A DNA stretch of 64,000 bases from JAYWDA01 sp043779185 (lineage in GTDB: Bacteria; Bdellovibrionota; Bdellovibrionia; Bdellovibrionales; Bdellovibrionaceae). Of the stretch, positions 17,016 through 26,060 are shown in pieces (the first letter of the stretch is position 1; the number at the start of each line of letters is the position of its first letter). Made by a program: the position numbers and the translations under genes. The notes under the pieces were generated by a model. That model was not told the DNA's origin. It did not search any database and saw nothing but the letters and a program-made list of their open reading frames with translations. The stretch is taken from assembly GCA_043779185.1 (NCBI GenBank), contig JAYWEQ010000156.1, forward strand, positions 1 to 64,000. Direction: 5' to 3'.

Positions 17016-18137
17016 ATGAAAAACGCCTTAAAAAAAGAATTAGCCTTACTAGCTGGAGTCGCATCTTTAATCAGTGCAAAAGCTAAGTCCCCCCTTTGGT
17101 CAGGTCTGCTGGCTGGCGGCGCGGCGGCTTTGTGGTTTTCCTCCCATCAAAAAAAATATAGTTTTGCGGGTAAAAAAGTTTATATCACCGGTGGCTCTAG
17201 AGGATTGGGCCTTTCCATCGCTTGGAATTTATTAGATCAAGGGGCTGATGTGACATTGGTGGCTCGCGATGAAGAGGAATTGATCCGTGGTCAAAATATT
17301 TTGCTGAAAGAATTTTCTGATGCCAATGTTTTTATCAGTGTCTGCGATATTACGAAGGTCAATGAGCTTGCGGAAAGTTTAGATCAAGCCATTGAGCGAA
17401 TGAACGGGATTGATCTTCTAATAAATAATGCCGGATCGATCTTGGTCGGCCCTTTTACATCGATGGAGAAAGAAGATTTTGAAGCGCAAATGAAACTTCA
17501 TTTGTACGCCGTGGTTGAAGCCACAGGCTTGATTTTTCCTCACTTCAAAAGTCGTGGCGAGGGTCGCATTCTTAATATTTGTTCTCTTGGTGGGAAAGTG
17601 GCAGTTCCCCATATGTTGCCTTATGATGCTTCGAAGTTTGCCCTGGCTGGATTTTCCCAAGGTGTCAGCGCCGAACTTGCGCCTCATAATATTACCGTGA
17701 CGACAGCTTATCCCACCGTCATGCGAACGGGTTCGCCAATTCAGGCTGTCTTTAAAGGTGATCACGGAAAAGAATTTGAGTGGTTTGAGAGCATTGATAA
17801 TTTACCTTTCATATCGATGTCTGCCGATACGGCCGCAAAAAAAGTTTTACAAGCCGTGGCGGATGGACAAAGTGAGGTGATTCTTTCCTTGCCAGGCAAG
17901 GCTCGACTTTTAATGGGGGCCTTTTTGCCTGAAATAATGAATGCGATGATGGGAATGGTGGCCGAATTTTTGCCTAAAAAGGACTCAGCAAATCGCAAAA
18001 CGGGTGCGGATAGTGACAATCGCTTTTATCAGAATCGCCTTCTGAGGCCCCTTCAGAGAAAAGTTCAGCAAGTTCAAGACGAGTACAATCAAATTCCCCA
18101 TCATGATGCTGAGTTTAATATGGGGCTGAAGCATTAA
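17016..18137 (+). CDS. Membrane-anchored short-chain dehydrogenase
   Basis: A 373-residue SDR oxidoreductase. An N-terminal hydrophobic stretch (LWSGLLAGGAAALWF) probably anchors it to the inner membrane. The cofactor loop TGGSRGLG is at 58-65, NNAG follows in DLLINNAGS, and the catalytic Ser and Tyr-x-x-x-Lys are seen in ICSLGGK and PYDASKFALAGF. The C-terminus is extended by ~80 residues ending HHDAEFNMGLKH, beyond a classical ~250-residue SDR. RBS AGAGGAA. It ends six bases from the convergent helicase gene. Probably acts on a lipid-like or hydrophobic substrate, by inference. Confidence 0.85.
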   Translation: MKNALKKELALLAGVASLISAKAKSPLWSGLLAGGAAALWFSSHQKKYSFAGKKVYITGGSRGLGLSIAWNLLDQGADVTLVARDEEELIRGQNILLKEFSDANVFISVCDITKVNELAESLDQAIERMNGIDLLINNAGSILVGPFTSMEKEDFEAQMKLHLYAVVEATGLIFPHFKSRGEGRILNICSLGGKVAVPHMLPYDASKFALAGFSQGVSAELAPHNITVTTAYPTVMRTGSPIQAVFKGDHGKEFEWFESIDNLPFISMSADTAAKKVLQAVADGQSEVILSLPGKARLLMGAFLPEIMNAMMGMVAEFLPKKDSANRKTGADSDNRFYQNRLLRPLQRKVQQVQDEYNQIPHHDAEFNMGLKH

Positions 18138-18143
18138 CAAAAA

Positions 18144-19433
18144 TTATTTTCGTTTCGCGAAAGTTTTCTTTTTCAAAGCGGGCTGACGAAGTGTTCCTCG
18201 GCCCGGCAATTTGTTCGATTTCGCGAAAGCTTCTGGTTTGGCCTTTTTTTCAAACAAAGGTTTGGATTTTGGTGTCGTTTTTCTTTGCAGCTGGGGCTCT
18301 TCCTTTTTAAAGGGGGCTGGCTTTTTGCCATCCAGTTCGGCCATTAATCTTGAATCCCGTTCAGTGACAAGATTAACCACTTCGCCGGATCGTCCAGCTC
18401 GGGCGGTCCTTCCAACACGGTGAAGGTAATTTTCAAGCTGTTGAGGCAGATGGTAATTGATCACTCGGGACACGGCCTCAAGGTCAAGGCCTCGGCCGGC
18501 TAAATCAGTGGCCACTAATAAATCTATTTTTCCGTCTTTGAACTTTTTAAAATTCTGACGACGTTCATTTTTATCCATGTCGCCGCGATAGATCGCACAA
18601 AGAAAACCTTTATCAGTGATTTCTTTGGCTAACTTATCACACTGCTCACGGGTATTTGTGAAAACTAAAGTGCCACCTTTAACTTTTTGGCCAAGAATCT
18701 TTTCAAACAAAGGCCAACGTTTTCCATCTTGCACAATTAAATTCTTTGTCACTAAAGTCTTTACGACTTTGCCACTTCCCGAACTGCGCATCACTTCGGC
18801 AGACCTGAACAAAGTATTCATAAGTTCTTGCACCGAGGGAGACACCGTTGCAGAAAATAGGCCCATCTGAAGAACGCTAGGACAAGCGGCGACAATAAAA
18901 TTTGAATCGGGTAAAAATCCCTGATCTAACATTTGATCAGCTTCATCGAAAACTAACATGCGGACGTCTGTCAGATGAATCAGTCCCATATCCATCAGTT
19001 GAACCAAGCGTCCAGGTGTTGCTAATAAGATTTCAAAAGGATTTGCAACATTTCGTCGAGCTTGCTCAAGCGCCATTCCACCCAAGGCGGGGCGAACTCG
19101 TAATCTGGTATCGTGAGTCAACGTCTTAAAAACTTTGGAAACTTGCTCGCCTAATTCTCGAGTCGGGACCATAACGATGGCGCGAGGCGAGCTGTGCTCT
19201 GTCACGGGGTTATCTTGGGTCTCTAAGTTTTTAAGCATATGAAGTAAAGGCAATGCGTAAGCCAAGGTCTTGCCGCTGCCAGTTTCAGAAATTCCAACAA
19301 CAGATTTTTTATCCATCATTGGGGGAATAATTTTAATCTGAATTTCGGTCGGTTTTAAAAGGCGCTGTTTAATCAAAGTTTGAGTCAATGAGGCGAGCAA
19401 ATTAAAGTCTGAAAATGTGTTCATGGCAGGCAC
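18144..19433 (-). CDS. rhlE: DEAD-box RNA helicase, RhlE-like
   Basis: A 429-residue DEAD-box ATP-dependent RNA helicase. Visible motifs: Q motif KPTEIQIKIIPP, Walker A SETGSGKT, PTRELGEQV, TPGRL, DEAD in VFDEADQML, SAT in LFSATVSP, and the helicase C motif HRVGRTARAGRSG. A basic C-terminal tail of ~70 residues (KKPAPFKKEEPQLQRK, FAKRK at the end) fits RhlE-type RNA binding. Likely function is ribosome assembly or RNA decay in the cytoplasm. The start could be either the first ATG or the one three codons later (MNTFSDF). Confidence 0.93.
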   Translation of the reverse strand: MPAMNTFSDFNLLASLTQTLIKQRLLKPTEIQIKIIPPMMDKKSVVGISETGSGKTLAYALPLLHMLKNLETQDNPVTEHSSPRAIVMVPTRELGEQVSKVFKTLTHDTRLRVRPALGGMALEQARRNVANPFEILLATPGRLVQLMDMGLIHLTDVRMLVFDEADQMLDQGFLPDSNFIVAACPSVLQMGLFSATVSPSVQELMNTLFRSAEVMRSSGSGKVVKTLVTKNLIVQDGKRWPLFEKILGQKVKGGTLVFTNTREQCDKLAKEITDKGFLCAIYRGDMDKNERRQNFKKFKDGKIDLLVATDLAGRGLDLEAVSRVINYHLPQQLENYLHRVGRTARAGRSGEVVNLVTERDSRLMAELDGKKPAPFKKEEPQLQRKTTPKSKPLFEKKAKPEAFAKSNKLPGRGTLRQPALKKKTFAKRK

Positions 19434-19628
19434 TGTACCTTTTAATAAGGCAGAGCCCTACAGAAATCGATAAGTCCGCGTTCAAAGGTCAAAATCCCTA
19501 AAAAAAATACCCACCCTTTTTAGGGGTAGGTTGGGTTTCTTGTACAAAATCGTAGTGAAAGTTTGAAAACACTTCAGTAGGATAGAAACAAAAATCCGAG
19601 CTTTCACCTAAAATACAGACGAGAATAG
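19434..19628. other. Intergenic region, no gene seen
   Basis: Upstream of the helicase gene and downstream of a small basic-protein gene. I see no gene and no clear hairpin; the region is AT-rich and probably holds the helicase promoter on the minus strand. Confidence 0.4.
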
Positions 19629-19799
19629 TTATCGTCGTAAGTTTTTTTCCAGGAGATCGGCAAAACTTTTCTTAGTGTTTTTAGAAACCTTATTAAGGTA
19701 GGTTTCGCTTTCGGTCTTTAGATCCAGTTTATGCGGAGGATTTTTGGCAATATTTTCATTCGACTTATAGGCTTTCAGAATATTCTGAACTGGTATCAT
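19629..19799 (-). CDS. Small basic hypothetical protein
   Basis: A 56-residue protein (MIPVQNILKAYKSNENIA...) with a good ribosome site (TGGAGG, five bases before the ATG). I prefer this ATG over one 48 bases upstream, which lacks an RBS. It is rich in Lys, Asn and Ser, with a helical C-terminus SFADLLEKNLRR. It has no signal peptide, Cys motif or recognised family. Similar short Lys-rich proteins are common in Bdellovibrio-type genomes; function unknown. It precedes the helicase gene in the same direction by about 200 bases. Confidence 0.55.
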   Translation of the reverse strand: MIPVQNILKAYKSNENIAKNPPHKLDLKTESETYLNKVSKNTKKSFADLLEKNLRR

Positions 19800-19997
19800 A
19801 GGGCCTCCATTTTTAGCCAGAAAACCCTTTAGGAAGCAATATTTCAACCAACCCCAGCGCTTTCAAGCTTCACTTCATAGTCCAGTCGGGTTCAAAAAAA
19901 TCGCGTCCAGTGGGTGTTTCGCCTCGCTCGGCAGTTTGAATGAACAAAAAAATTAAAAATTCGTTCATTATATGAGGCTTTTAAGGTAAGAGAGCTT

Positions 19998-20639
19998 ATG
20001 GGCAAAACAGAGATTCTTAGACTGATGGCGGGTTTCCGCAAGTTTCACGATAAATATTTTGCAAACGAACATCCCCTTTATCAGCGCCTTTCGTCAGGCG
20101 GCCAAAGTCCAAAAACTTTAATCATCGGCTGTAGTGATTCTCGTGTTGATCCAGCGATCATTACATCGGCAGGACCTGGCGAGCTTTTTATCGTTAGAAA
20201 TGTCGCTAACTTAGTTCCGCCTTTTGAAAAAGGCGGGGGCTTCCATGGTATCAGTGCGGCCATTGAGTTTGCGGTTGTGAACCTGGCTGTCGAAAACGTG
20301 ATTGTGCTAGGGCATCGTCAATGTGGAGGAATCCGAAGTTTGATGCTGAATGACTCCAATAAAGCAGATAGCTTTGTCGAACAATGGGTTCGTATCGCAC
20401 AGGATGCTAAAGATCGCGTCTTAGCAAAACACAAAGGTGAAAACGAAGAAAGCCTGTGTCGACATGGTGAACTAGAAGCCATTATTACTTCCCTTAATAA
20501 CTTGCGAACTTTTCCCTTTGTGAAGTCAGCCATTAAAGATCGAGGGCTTGTCGTCATGGGAATTTACTTCGACTTAGAGTCTGGCCAGCTTATTGAGTAT
20601 GATGAAGATTCTGCGGCATTCCGAAACATTGAAATCTAA
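19998..20639 (+). CDS. Beta-carbonic anhydrase
   Basis: A 213-residue beta-class carbonic anhydrase hydrating CO2 to bicarbonate. Zinc ligands are Cys45 (IIGCSDSRVDP), His106 and Cys109 (VLGHRQCGG), and the Asp47-Arg49 dyad is intact. The length and C-terminus (SGQLIEYDED) are typical of bacterial Can/CynT. It is cytoplasmic, with a plausible GAGAG site before the ATG. It is followed 23 bases later by an acyl-ACP thioesterase gene, suggesting a joint link to fatty-acid synthesis, where bicarbonate is needed by acetyl-CoA carboxylase; this link is inference. Confidence 0.95.
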   Translation: MGKTEILRLMAGFRKFHDKYFANEHPLYQRLSSGGQSPKTLIIGCSDSRVDPAIITSAGPGELFIVRNVANLVPPFEKGGGFHGISAAIEFAVVNLAVENVIVLGHRQCGGIRSLMLNDSNKADSFVEQWVRIAQDAKDRVLAKHKGENEESLCRHGELEAIITSLNNLRTFPFVKSAIKDRGLVVMGIYFDLESGQLIEYDEDSAAFRNIEI

Positions 20640-20662
20640 GAAACTGAAATCTGAAGGACTGT

Positions 20663-21427
20663 ATGAATGAGAAACAGCAAATTTGGACCGAAAGTTACAA
20701 AATAGCCTCGTACCTTGTGAATATGAAAAATAAGGCGGGACTCTATTCAATTCTCAACCTTGTTCAAGATGTTGGCTGGCTTCATGGAATTCATTTGCAA
20801 GTCCAGTTACCCAAAAATCAAAACTGGGTTTTTACTCGTCAAAAATTAACCATGCAAAAATGGCCGGCTTGGAATGAAACAGTGACGATTCAAACTTGGC
20901 TTCGGCCACCCGTTGGAAAGTTCCTTTTCCGCGATTATGAAATTTTTCTTGGTGATTCCTTGACGGGCCAAAAAATTGGAATTTGCACCAGCACATTAGC
21001 CATTATGGATCTGCAAACTAGAAAAATTGTAGATATCGAATGGAAAGCTGACGAAAAAATATGGCGCAAGAGCGGTCATTTACTACAAACACCAGAAAAA
21101 ATTATGATCGATCAACCCTTGCAACAGTTGGCACAATTTGAAGTTCGAAATAGTGATTTAGATATGAACCTTCATGTGAATAATACAAAGTATTCGCAGT
21201 GGATATTGGACGCCGTGGCATTAGACATTATTCAAAGCGATATTGCGGTCACTGACTATGAAGTCAATTTCTTAGCTGAAGCAAAAAAAGGCGATGTTAT
21301 AAAACTACAAAAAACGGATGATCATCCCCTGAAGGACTCCATTATCCAGTTTCAAGGTGTTCGGTCTTCAGATAACAAACCTGTCTTTGTCGCCCAGTTG
21401 CGGATCCTTAAAGCGGGCTCCGCTTGA
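20663..21427 (+). CDS. Acyl-ACP thioesterase
   Basis: A 254-residue double-hotdog acyl-ACP thioesterase of the FatA/FatB-like bacterial type. The first hotdog includes NKAGLYSILNLVQDVGWLHG and WLRPPVGKFLFRDYEIF; the second contains NSDLDMNLHVNNTKYSQWIL, with the conserved Asn-x-His-Val-Asn-Asn and nearby Tyr. It releases free fatty acids from ACP, which can set chain length. It lacks the plant transit peptide. RBS GAAGGA precedes the ATG. It probably forms an operon with carbonic anhydrase and the downstream RNA-modification gene (30 bases). Confidence 0.88.
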   Translation: MNEKQQIWTESYKIASYLVNMKNKAGLYSILNLVQDVGWLHGIHLQVQLPKNQNWVFTRQKLTMQKWPAWNETVTIQTWLRPPVGKFLFRDYEIFLGDSLTGQKIGICTSTLAIMDLQTRKIVDIEWKADEKIWRKSGHLLQTPEKIMIDQPLQQLAQFEVRNSDLDMNLHVNNTKYSQWILDAVALDIIQSDIAVTDYEVNFLAEAKKGDVIKLQKTDDHPLKDSIIQFQGVRSSDNKPVFVAQLRILKAGSA

Positions 21428-21457
21428 ATGCCTTGAAATGAAAAAAGGTGACCCCTT

Positions 21458-23125
21458 ATGAAATTTTTAAGATTGAACGACTATTTGCTGAGCGTCCTTT
21501 TTGAGGACGAAGAAATTTTAGCTATCGATAAGCCCTACGGTCTTAATAGTCATACGAATGAATCTAAGGCTGACCTTGGAGAATATGCCCAAGACGGCCT
21601 GATTGAAATCTTTGAAAAAAACCTAAATAGGCGACTTTATATCATTCACCGATTAGATCAAACAACAACCGGTGTTATTATCTTTGGAAAGACTCCGGAA
21701 GCTGCAAAAAAGTACGCAGAATTATTTTTCCAGCGTTTGGTCAAAAAAACTTATTGGTTTATCACCGCAACGAATTCTAAAAAAGATCAGTATATGATCG
21801 ACCAAGTTATTGTCCACAAAGGGAAAGACCTTGAAGCTAAAACTGAATTTAATCTTTTAAAAAAATCTTCTGTTTATGAACTTTGGCAGGCACGTCCTTT
21901 GACAGGCCGAAATCACCAAATTAGAATTCATGCAAAAGCAGCAGGGCTTTCAATTCTAGGCGATCCTAAATATGAGGGAAAAGAATTTCCATTTGTCTGT
22001 CTTCATAATCATCTGATCCAGTTTCCTAACGGAATTGCGATAAAATCAGTTCCGCCCCATTACTTTGAGAACCTACAATTATTAGAAAACCAAATATTAT
22101 CCAAAGCTCTTTTTGAAGTCGATCGGCGAAAGCGGTTGTTTTCAAATGGCGATTTAACAGATCAATGCTTTAGAGTTGTTCACAAAAAAAATGACAGTAA
22201 AAATATTAGCTTCAGCCTTGATCAATTTGGCCGTAGGCTTATTTTTTCTTGTTATGAACAGAATTGGTCAGAGGCCCTTCAAAAAACTTTTTCTTACATG
22301 GCGCAGTGGTTAAAAATGCCCATGACAGTTAGGATGATGCACAATCGAGGAAAAGACCCACTTAATAAATCTCAATTTTTAATTCTGCCGAACGTCGATG
22401 AGGTTGCAGATCCTCCCGAGGTTGAATGGCTGGCCCAAGAAAATAAAATTAAATACCAGATCCGATCCGATTCAGGACAATCGTTTGGCCTGTTTTTAGA
22501 TCAGCGCTTACAAAGAAATTGGGTTTTAAATCAAGCTAATGATAAAACTGTTTTAAATTTATTTTCCTATACCTGCGGCTTCAGTGTTGCTGCAGCCCTG
22601 GGTGGTGCAAAAGAAGTGACGTCAGTAGATACAAGTAAAAACGTTCTTAATTGGGGGCGTAAAAATTTTAAAATCAATGAACTAGATGATCAAAAGTATA
22701 ATTTTTTATGCCGCGACAGCCTGATTTTCTTAGATCAAGCGATCCACAAAAATATCAAATATGATTTAGTGATTTGTGATCCGCCGTCCTTTTCCAGGGG
22801 CGAAAAGGGAGTCTTTAAAATTGAATCAAGTCTTGAGTTGTTAATAACTCAATGTTTGAAGGTTTTAAGTGAAAATGGAGATCTTCTTTTTTCAACAAAT
22901 TTCGAAGGTTTTTTTGTCGATGATATTCGTCGGACGATTCTAAAAGTCCAAAAAACATTGGGCCTTCGGCATCTTCAAATTAATTGTATTCAGCCGGCGC
23001 TAGATTTTGAGCTACCCAGCGAAAAGTCCATTTTAAAATCGTTCTTAATCAAGGTCAGAAACGAATCCTTTACCGAAAAAAACCTGATTACGTCGGTTTT
23101 TGCGACTGATATCGACGAAGATTAA
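21458..23125 (+). CDS. Pseudouridine synthase fused to SAM methyltransferase
   Basis: A 555-residue two-domain RNA-modifying enzyme. Residues 1-205 are an RluA-type pseudouridine synthase without an S4 domain; the catalytic Asp67 is in YIIHRLDQTTTG, and PLTGRNHQIRIHAKA is the usual second motif. Residues ~235-545 are a class I methyltransferase like RlmI/RlmK: motif I LFSYTCGFSVAAALGG (from 369), motif IV DPPSFSRGEKG at 441, then LLFSTNFEGF. The last segment resembles the m7G enzyme RlmK (FSNN-type) and lacks the Cys that m5C enzymes such as RlmI have at SSC. A bifunctional rRNA enzyme is likely; the fusion is unusual. Confidence 0.85.
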   Translation: MKFLRLNDYLLSVLFEDEEILAIDKPYGLNSHTNESKADLGEYAQDGLIEIFEKNLNRRLYIIHRLDQTTTGVIIFGKTPEAAKKYAELFFQRLVKKTYWFITATNSKKDQYMIDQVIVHKGKDLEAKTEFNLLKKSSVYELWQARPLTGRNHQIRIHAKAAGLSILGDPKYEGKEFPFVCLHNHLIQFPNGIAIKSVPPHYFENLQLLENQILSKALFEVDRRKRLFSNGDLTDQCFRVVHKKNDSKNISFSLDQFGRRLIFSCYEQNWSEALQKTFSYMAQWLKMPMTVRMMHNRGKDPLNKSQFLILPNVDEVADPPEVEWLAQENKIKYQIRSDSGQSFGLFLDQRLQRNWVLNQANDKTVLNLFSYTCGFSVAAALGGAKEVTSVDTSKNVLNWGRKNFKINELDDQKYNFLCRDSLIFLDQAIHKNIKYDLVICDPPSFSRGEKGVFKIESSLELLITQCLKVLSENGDLLFSTNFEGFFVDDIRRTILKVQKTLGLRHLQINCIQPALDFELPSEKSILKSFLIKVRNESFTEKNLITSVFATDIDED

Positions 23126-23140
23126 TAAGAGGACAGATCT

Positions 23141-23419
23141 ATGGCATTTATTCTTTTTGAAGGCAGAAAAAAAATTGGTGAGATTTCAGATTGGGTCCTG
23201 ATTGAAAAGCCGGCTGAGGTAAAAAATGTCCTTGGAAAAGAAGTACTTATGCCCAAGCCTAAAGATCAGTGCACCTTCACTTCTCCGAAGCCGATTCCAA
23301 GACGTAGTGACTTGATCTTAATTTCCGACCATAAAATTGAGTATGTTATTAAAGCGACTTTCGTAAGAGGGGGCACCTTCGTGACAGCGGATATTATAGA
23401 GCAAAGAAAAATTAAATAG
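23141..23419 (+). CDS. Conserved-looking small protein
   Basis: A 92-residue cytoplasmic protein starting MAFILFEGRKKIGEIS, 15 bases after the fusion enzyme gene and with an AAGAGGAC ribosome site, so cotranscribed. It has predicted beta-strands (SDWVLIEKPAEVKNVLGKEV, SDLILISDHKIEYVIKATF), no cysteine motif and no signal. I do not recognise the family. The position suggests a link to RNA modification or simply operon membership. Confidence 0.55.
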   Translation: MAFILFEGRKKIGEISDWVLIEKPAEVKNVLGKEVLMPKPKDQCTFTSPKPIPRRSDLILISDHKIEYVIKATFVRGGTFVTADIIEQRKIK

Positions 23420-23495
23420 CGACCTTGCAGATCTAAGGCTGGGTTTTAGCTTTTTAACTTTTACTTGGTCCTTCGTCATGAAAAGATAGTAAGGC

Positions 23496-24239
23496 ATGCG
23501 GGGGTATGTTGTGAAAGTGAAAGGACTCATTATTTTAATTTTTTTGAGCCTTGGAAGCATCGCATTGGCCCAGTCTGGTGATGAAGAATTTGATCATCAA
23601 ACGCCAGAACAAGTCGAGAAAGCTCGGCAAGAAATTCAACGTCAGTTCGCAGATGCGAACAACCCTGAAAAAATAAGCGAAAAAGAGAAGGCTAAAATAT
23701 TAAATCAATATCAATATTTAGATCCAAAAAATGAAGTTCCAAAAGATCTACTTCAAAGCACCATCCTTTATTTTGAGCTCAATAAAGATAAATTTTCCAA
23801 CCACGAATATGTCTCTGTCATCAACTATGCGGCCCGTTCAAATCAGTATAGATTTTTTTTAATTAATTTGGTCAATGGAATGGTTGAAAAATTTCACACA
23901 ACTCATGGCTGGGGATCAGATGAAGATGACGATGGATATGCGACAAGCTTTAGTGATGTGAACAATTCCGGAAAAAGCTCGGTGGGTTTTGCTAGGACGG
24001 CCGAGATCTATTCTGGAAAATTTAATCGAGCGATCAGGATTGATGGTTTGTCGGCGACCAATTCAAATATTAGATCAAGAGCGATTGTTATACATGGTTG
24101 GGATCATGTGCATGAAAAATTTGAAGTCCCCAAGCGCAGTTGGGGTTGTCCTGCCTTAGATTGGTCGGTCAAAGATGGTGTGATCGATAAAATTCAAGGC
24201 GAAAGCCTGATTAATATGGGATTTGCAGTTAAAAATTAA
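23496..24239 (+). CDS. L,D-transpeptidase-type murein protein
   Basis: A 247-residue exported protein of the murein L,D-transpeptidase catalytic family (YkuD_2 type). After a signal peptide (VKGLIILIFLSLGSIALA) and a charged linker, the catalytic core has IRSRAIVIHGWDHVHE and the nucleophile motif SWGCPALDW. Such enzymes crosslink or remodel peptidoglycan in the periplasm; predatory bacteria use them on prey and self walls. A GTG at 23511 is an alternative start after GGGGT. Its stop is interlocked (TTAA) with the convergent MCE gene. Confidence 0.88.
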   Translation: MRGYVVKVKGLIILIFLSLGSIALAQSGDEEFDHQTPEQVEKARQEIQRQFADANNPEKISEKEKAKILNQYQYLDPKNEVPKDLLQSTILYFELNKDKFSNHEYVSVINYAARSNQYRFFLINLVNGMVEKFHTTHGWGSDEDDDGYATSFSDVNNSGKSSVGFARTAEIYSGKFNRAIRIDGLSATNSNIRSRAIVIHGWDHVHEKFEVPKRSWGCPALDWSVKDGVIDKIQGESLINMGFAVKN

Positions 24240-25093
24240 AAATCCAGTTTGGGATTCCATTTTTCCCAATCCTTTGGGGGACTGGCAACTAAAGGAAAAT
24301 GAGCCTGTGGTTTTGCAATTTCGCCGGCATTATCAGGCGTAAAAAAATCAATTCCCCCGTGTAACAAAGAATCCATCGAGCTAATTTTTAATGATGAGCC
24401 AAAAAGGCCTAACTTGGCTTGAACGCCAATCTTTCGCCAAAAAACAGTATTAGTACGAATTAGTTTTACATATTTATTTTCAATATTTATTTGCACATGC
24501 ACGGCTTGAGAACCTTTCGCCAGTATCAATTTTGTGACTGTTCCCACCTTCATCCCTCGAAAGGTGATAAGATCTCCTGCGCTGACGGACTCAGCATTTG
24601 TTGTTTCAAGAATATAGGAAGAAGTATCATCGTGGGTGTCTGTTGAACCCGTTGCTGACTGAGCTTTGAACTCAAATTTTTCCTTACCTTCGAAGGGTCC
24701 TGGCAAAGCCGCAATATAGGTGCCTTCAAAAAGGGTATTGAGTCCACTGATCCCAGAAAAGTCTACTTTAGGAACGACCAATTCAAACTTCGAACCAATC
24801 ACCGCAAATTGCTCAGCATCTTTTCTTAAAGACACTTCAACGACAACATCTTTATTTTCTTCTGAAATATAAACATTTTTAACCATTCCGATGGGAACGC
24901 CACGAAAGCGCACCTTTGTCTTTTCAGCTTGGATGCCTGAGGCATCGTCAAAAAAAATTTTAATAGTGACTCCACGCTGTTTAAAATAATCGACAAATAG
25001 CCAGCCGGAAATCATCAATGCAAAGACTGGAAACAGCCAAATATACCAACCGGTGCGCAAAGACTGCATTTTTTCAGTGATCGAGTTTTTCAT
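24236..25093 (-). CDS. PqiB-like MCE protein
   Basis: A 285-residue MCE-domain protein with one N-terminal membrane anchor (WYIWLFPVFALMISGWLF). Two MCE repeats are seen: KIFFDDASGIQAEKTKVRFRG and TTNAESVSAGDLITFRGMKVG, each with the conserved G-D/T-x-V-x-F/Y-R-G turn. Such proteins form hexameric tunnels that carry lipids between membranes (PqiB, YebT, MlaD). It is shorter than E. coli PqiB, which has three repeats. Start ATG at 25093 lies inside the 3' end of the upstream pqiA-like gene, so the genes overlap by about 20 bases and are coupled. Confidence 0.85.
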   Translation of the reverse strand: MKNSITEKMQSLRTGWYIWLFPVFALMISGWLFVDYFKQRGVTIKIFFDDASGIQAEKTKVRFRGVPIGMVKNVYISEENKDVVVEVSLRKDAEQFAVIGSKFELVVPKVDFSGISGLNTLFEGTYIAALPGPFEGKEKFEFKAQSATGSTDTHDDTSSYILETTNAESVSAGDLITFRGMKVGTVTKLILAKGSQAVHVQINIENKYVKLIRTNTVFWRKIGVQAKLGLFGSSLKISSMDSLLHGGIDFFTPDNAGEIAKPQAHFPLVASPPKDWEKWNPKLDF

Positions 25094-25694
25094 TCTCATC
25101 TTCCCATAATAGTTGAGGGTCAAAATAGGCGGATGCCAGCATTGTGAAAATAACGACAATGGCGAAAAGCAAAGAACCAAGTCCGGGCTCGACGGCGGTC
25201 CATGGACCCAGCTTCATAATGGCGACCAGGACGGCCAATAAAAAAATATCCAGCATCGACCATCGACCCATCGATTCGACAATGTTGTAAAGTTTGGTGT
25301 TAAATTTTGGGTTCCTTCGGCGGGCCGCGCTCGTCAGGTAGAATAAAATAATCAACTTCACAAATGGAATGAACATGCTGGCTAGAAATACAATCAGAGC
25401 GATTGCCAATGAGCCGGATTCGACCAAAGAGACAATCCCTCCCCAAATCGTAGAGCTGTTTCTGCTGCCATAAAGTTCGATAGTCATAAATGGAAATAGG
25501 TTGGCCGGAATATATAAAATTAAGGCGGTCATTGAAAAAACCAAAGTCAGCTTTGCTGATTTTGGTTTTAGCTTTTCATATTTATGGCCGCAGCGACGGC
25601 AAACAAGTGTTTTTGCGGGGCCTTCAAGACTTGGAATTGGCTGGGAACAAACATGGCAGATTATAAAGTGTTTTGGTGCTTGGGATTCGTCCAT
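25074..25694 (-). CDS. PqiA-like membrane protein
   Basis: A 206-residue inner-membrane protein with one PqiA domain. An N-terminal zinc-ribbon has CxxC pairs (ICHVCSQPIPS, LVCRRCGHKY), followed by about four helices; ILYIPANLFPFMTIELYG and SMGRWSMLDIFLLAVLVAIMKLG are typical PqiA segments. PqiA proteins partner with PqiB-type MCE proteins in lipid transport. E. coli PqiA has two such domains; this has one. The ATG at 25694 (MDESQAPKHF) is preferred over an upstream TTG. Operon with the overlapping MCE gene. Confidence 0.85.
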   Translation of the reverse strand: MDESQAPKHFIICHVCSQPIPSLEGPAKTLVCRRCGHKYEKLKPKSAKLTLVFSMTALILYIPANLFPFMTIELYGSRNSSTIWGGIVSLVESGSLAIALIVFLASMFIPFVKLIILFYLTSAARRRNPKFNTKLYNIVESMGRWSMLDIFLLAVLVAIMKLGPWTAVEPGLGSLLFAIVVIFTMLASAYFDPQLLWEDENEKLDH

Positions 25695-25704
25695 TTTATT
25701 CAGA

Positions 25705-25983
25705 TTAATGCTGTTTACCCTGAACCCGGCGCTGATTACTTTCAAGTTTATTGATGCGATCAGCCTCGCTTCTTTGCTTCTCTGATGTTTTTTGAGCTTT
25801 TGCTTTGCCCTTCATTTTAGCTGAGGTTGTTTTTTTCAAGTTCATTTTTCGATGTCCAGGGCTGTGAGCAGGATTTATGGCTTCTTTTTGAGCCATTTTA
25901 GCAAGCCATGCGACCTTATTTTGAAGCTCATTAACAAATTTAAAGAAGCGTGATAGGTTTGATTTATTTTCAATATTTGACAT
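25705..25983 (-). CDS. Basic, helical hypothetical protein
   Basis: A 92-residue, very Lys/Arg-rich protein. The first half is helical (FFKFVNELQNKVAWLAKMAQ); the second is a basic low-complexity tail (NLKKTTSAKMKGKAKAQ...). Such composition resembles small nucleic-acid-binding or ribosome-associated proteins, but no family is recognised. The start at 25983 has GGAAAC upstream. It ends 11 bases before the pqiA-like gene start and is in the same direction, so possibly the same transcript. Confidence 0.5.
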   Translation of the reverse strand: MSNIENKSNLSRFFKFVNELQNKVAWLAKMAQKEAINPAHSPGHRKMNLKKTTSAKMKGKAKAQKTSEKQRSEADRINKLESNQRRVQGKQH

Positions 25984-26060
25984 ATCTGTTTCCATTCTTA
26001 GTATAAGGCTTATGATTTTGTATCATGGGACGCTGAAGGCAACAAGCCGGCCGCAAGAGA

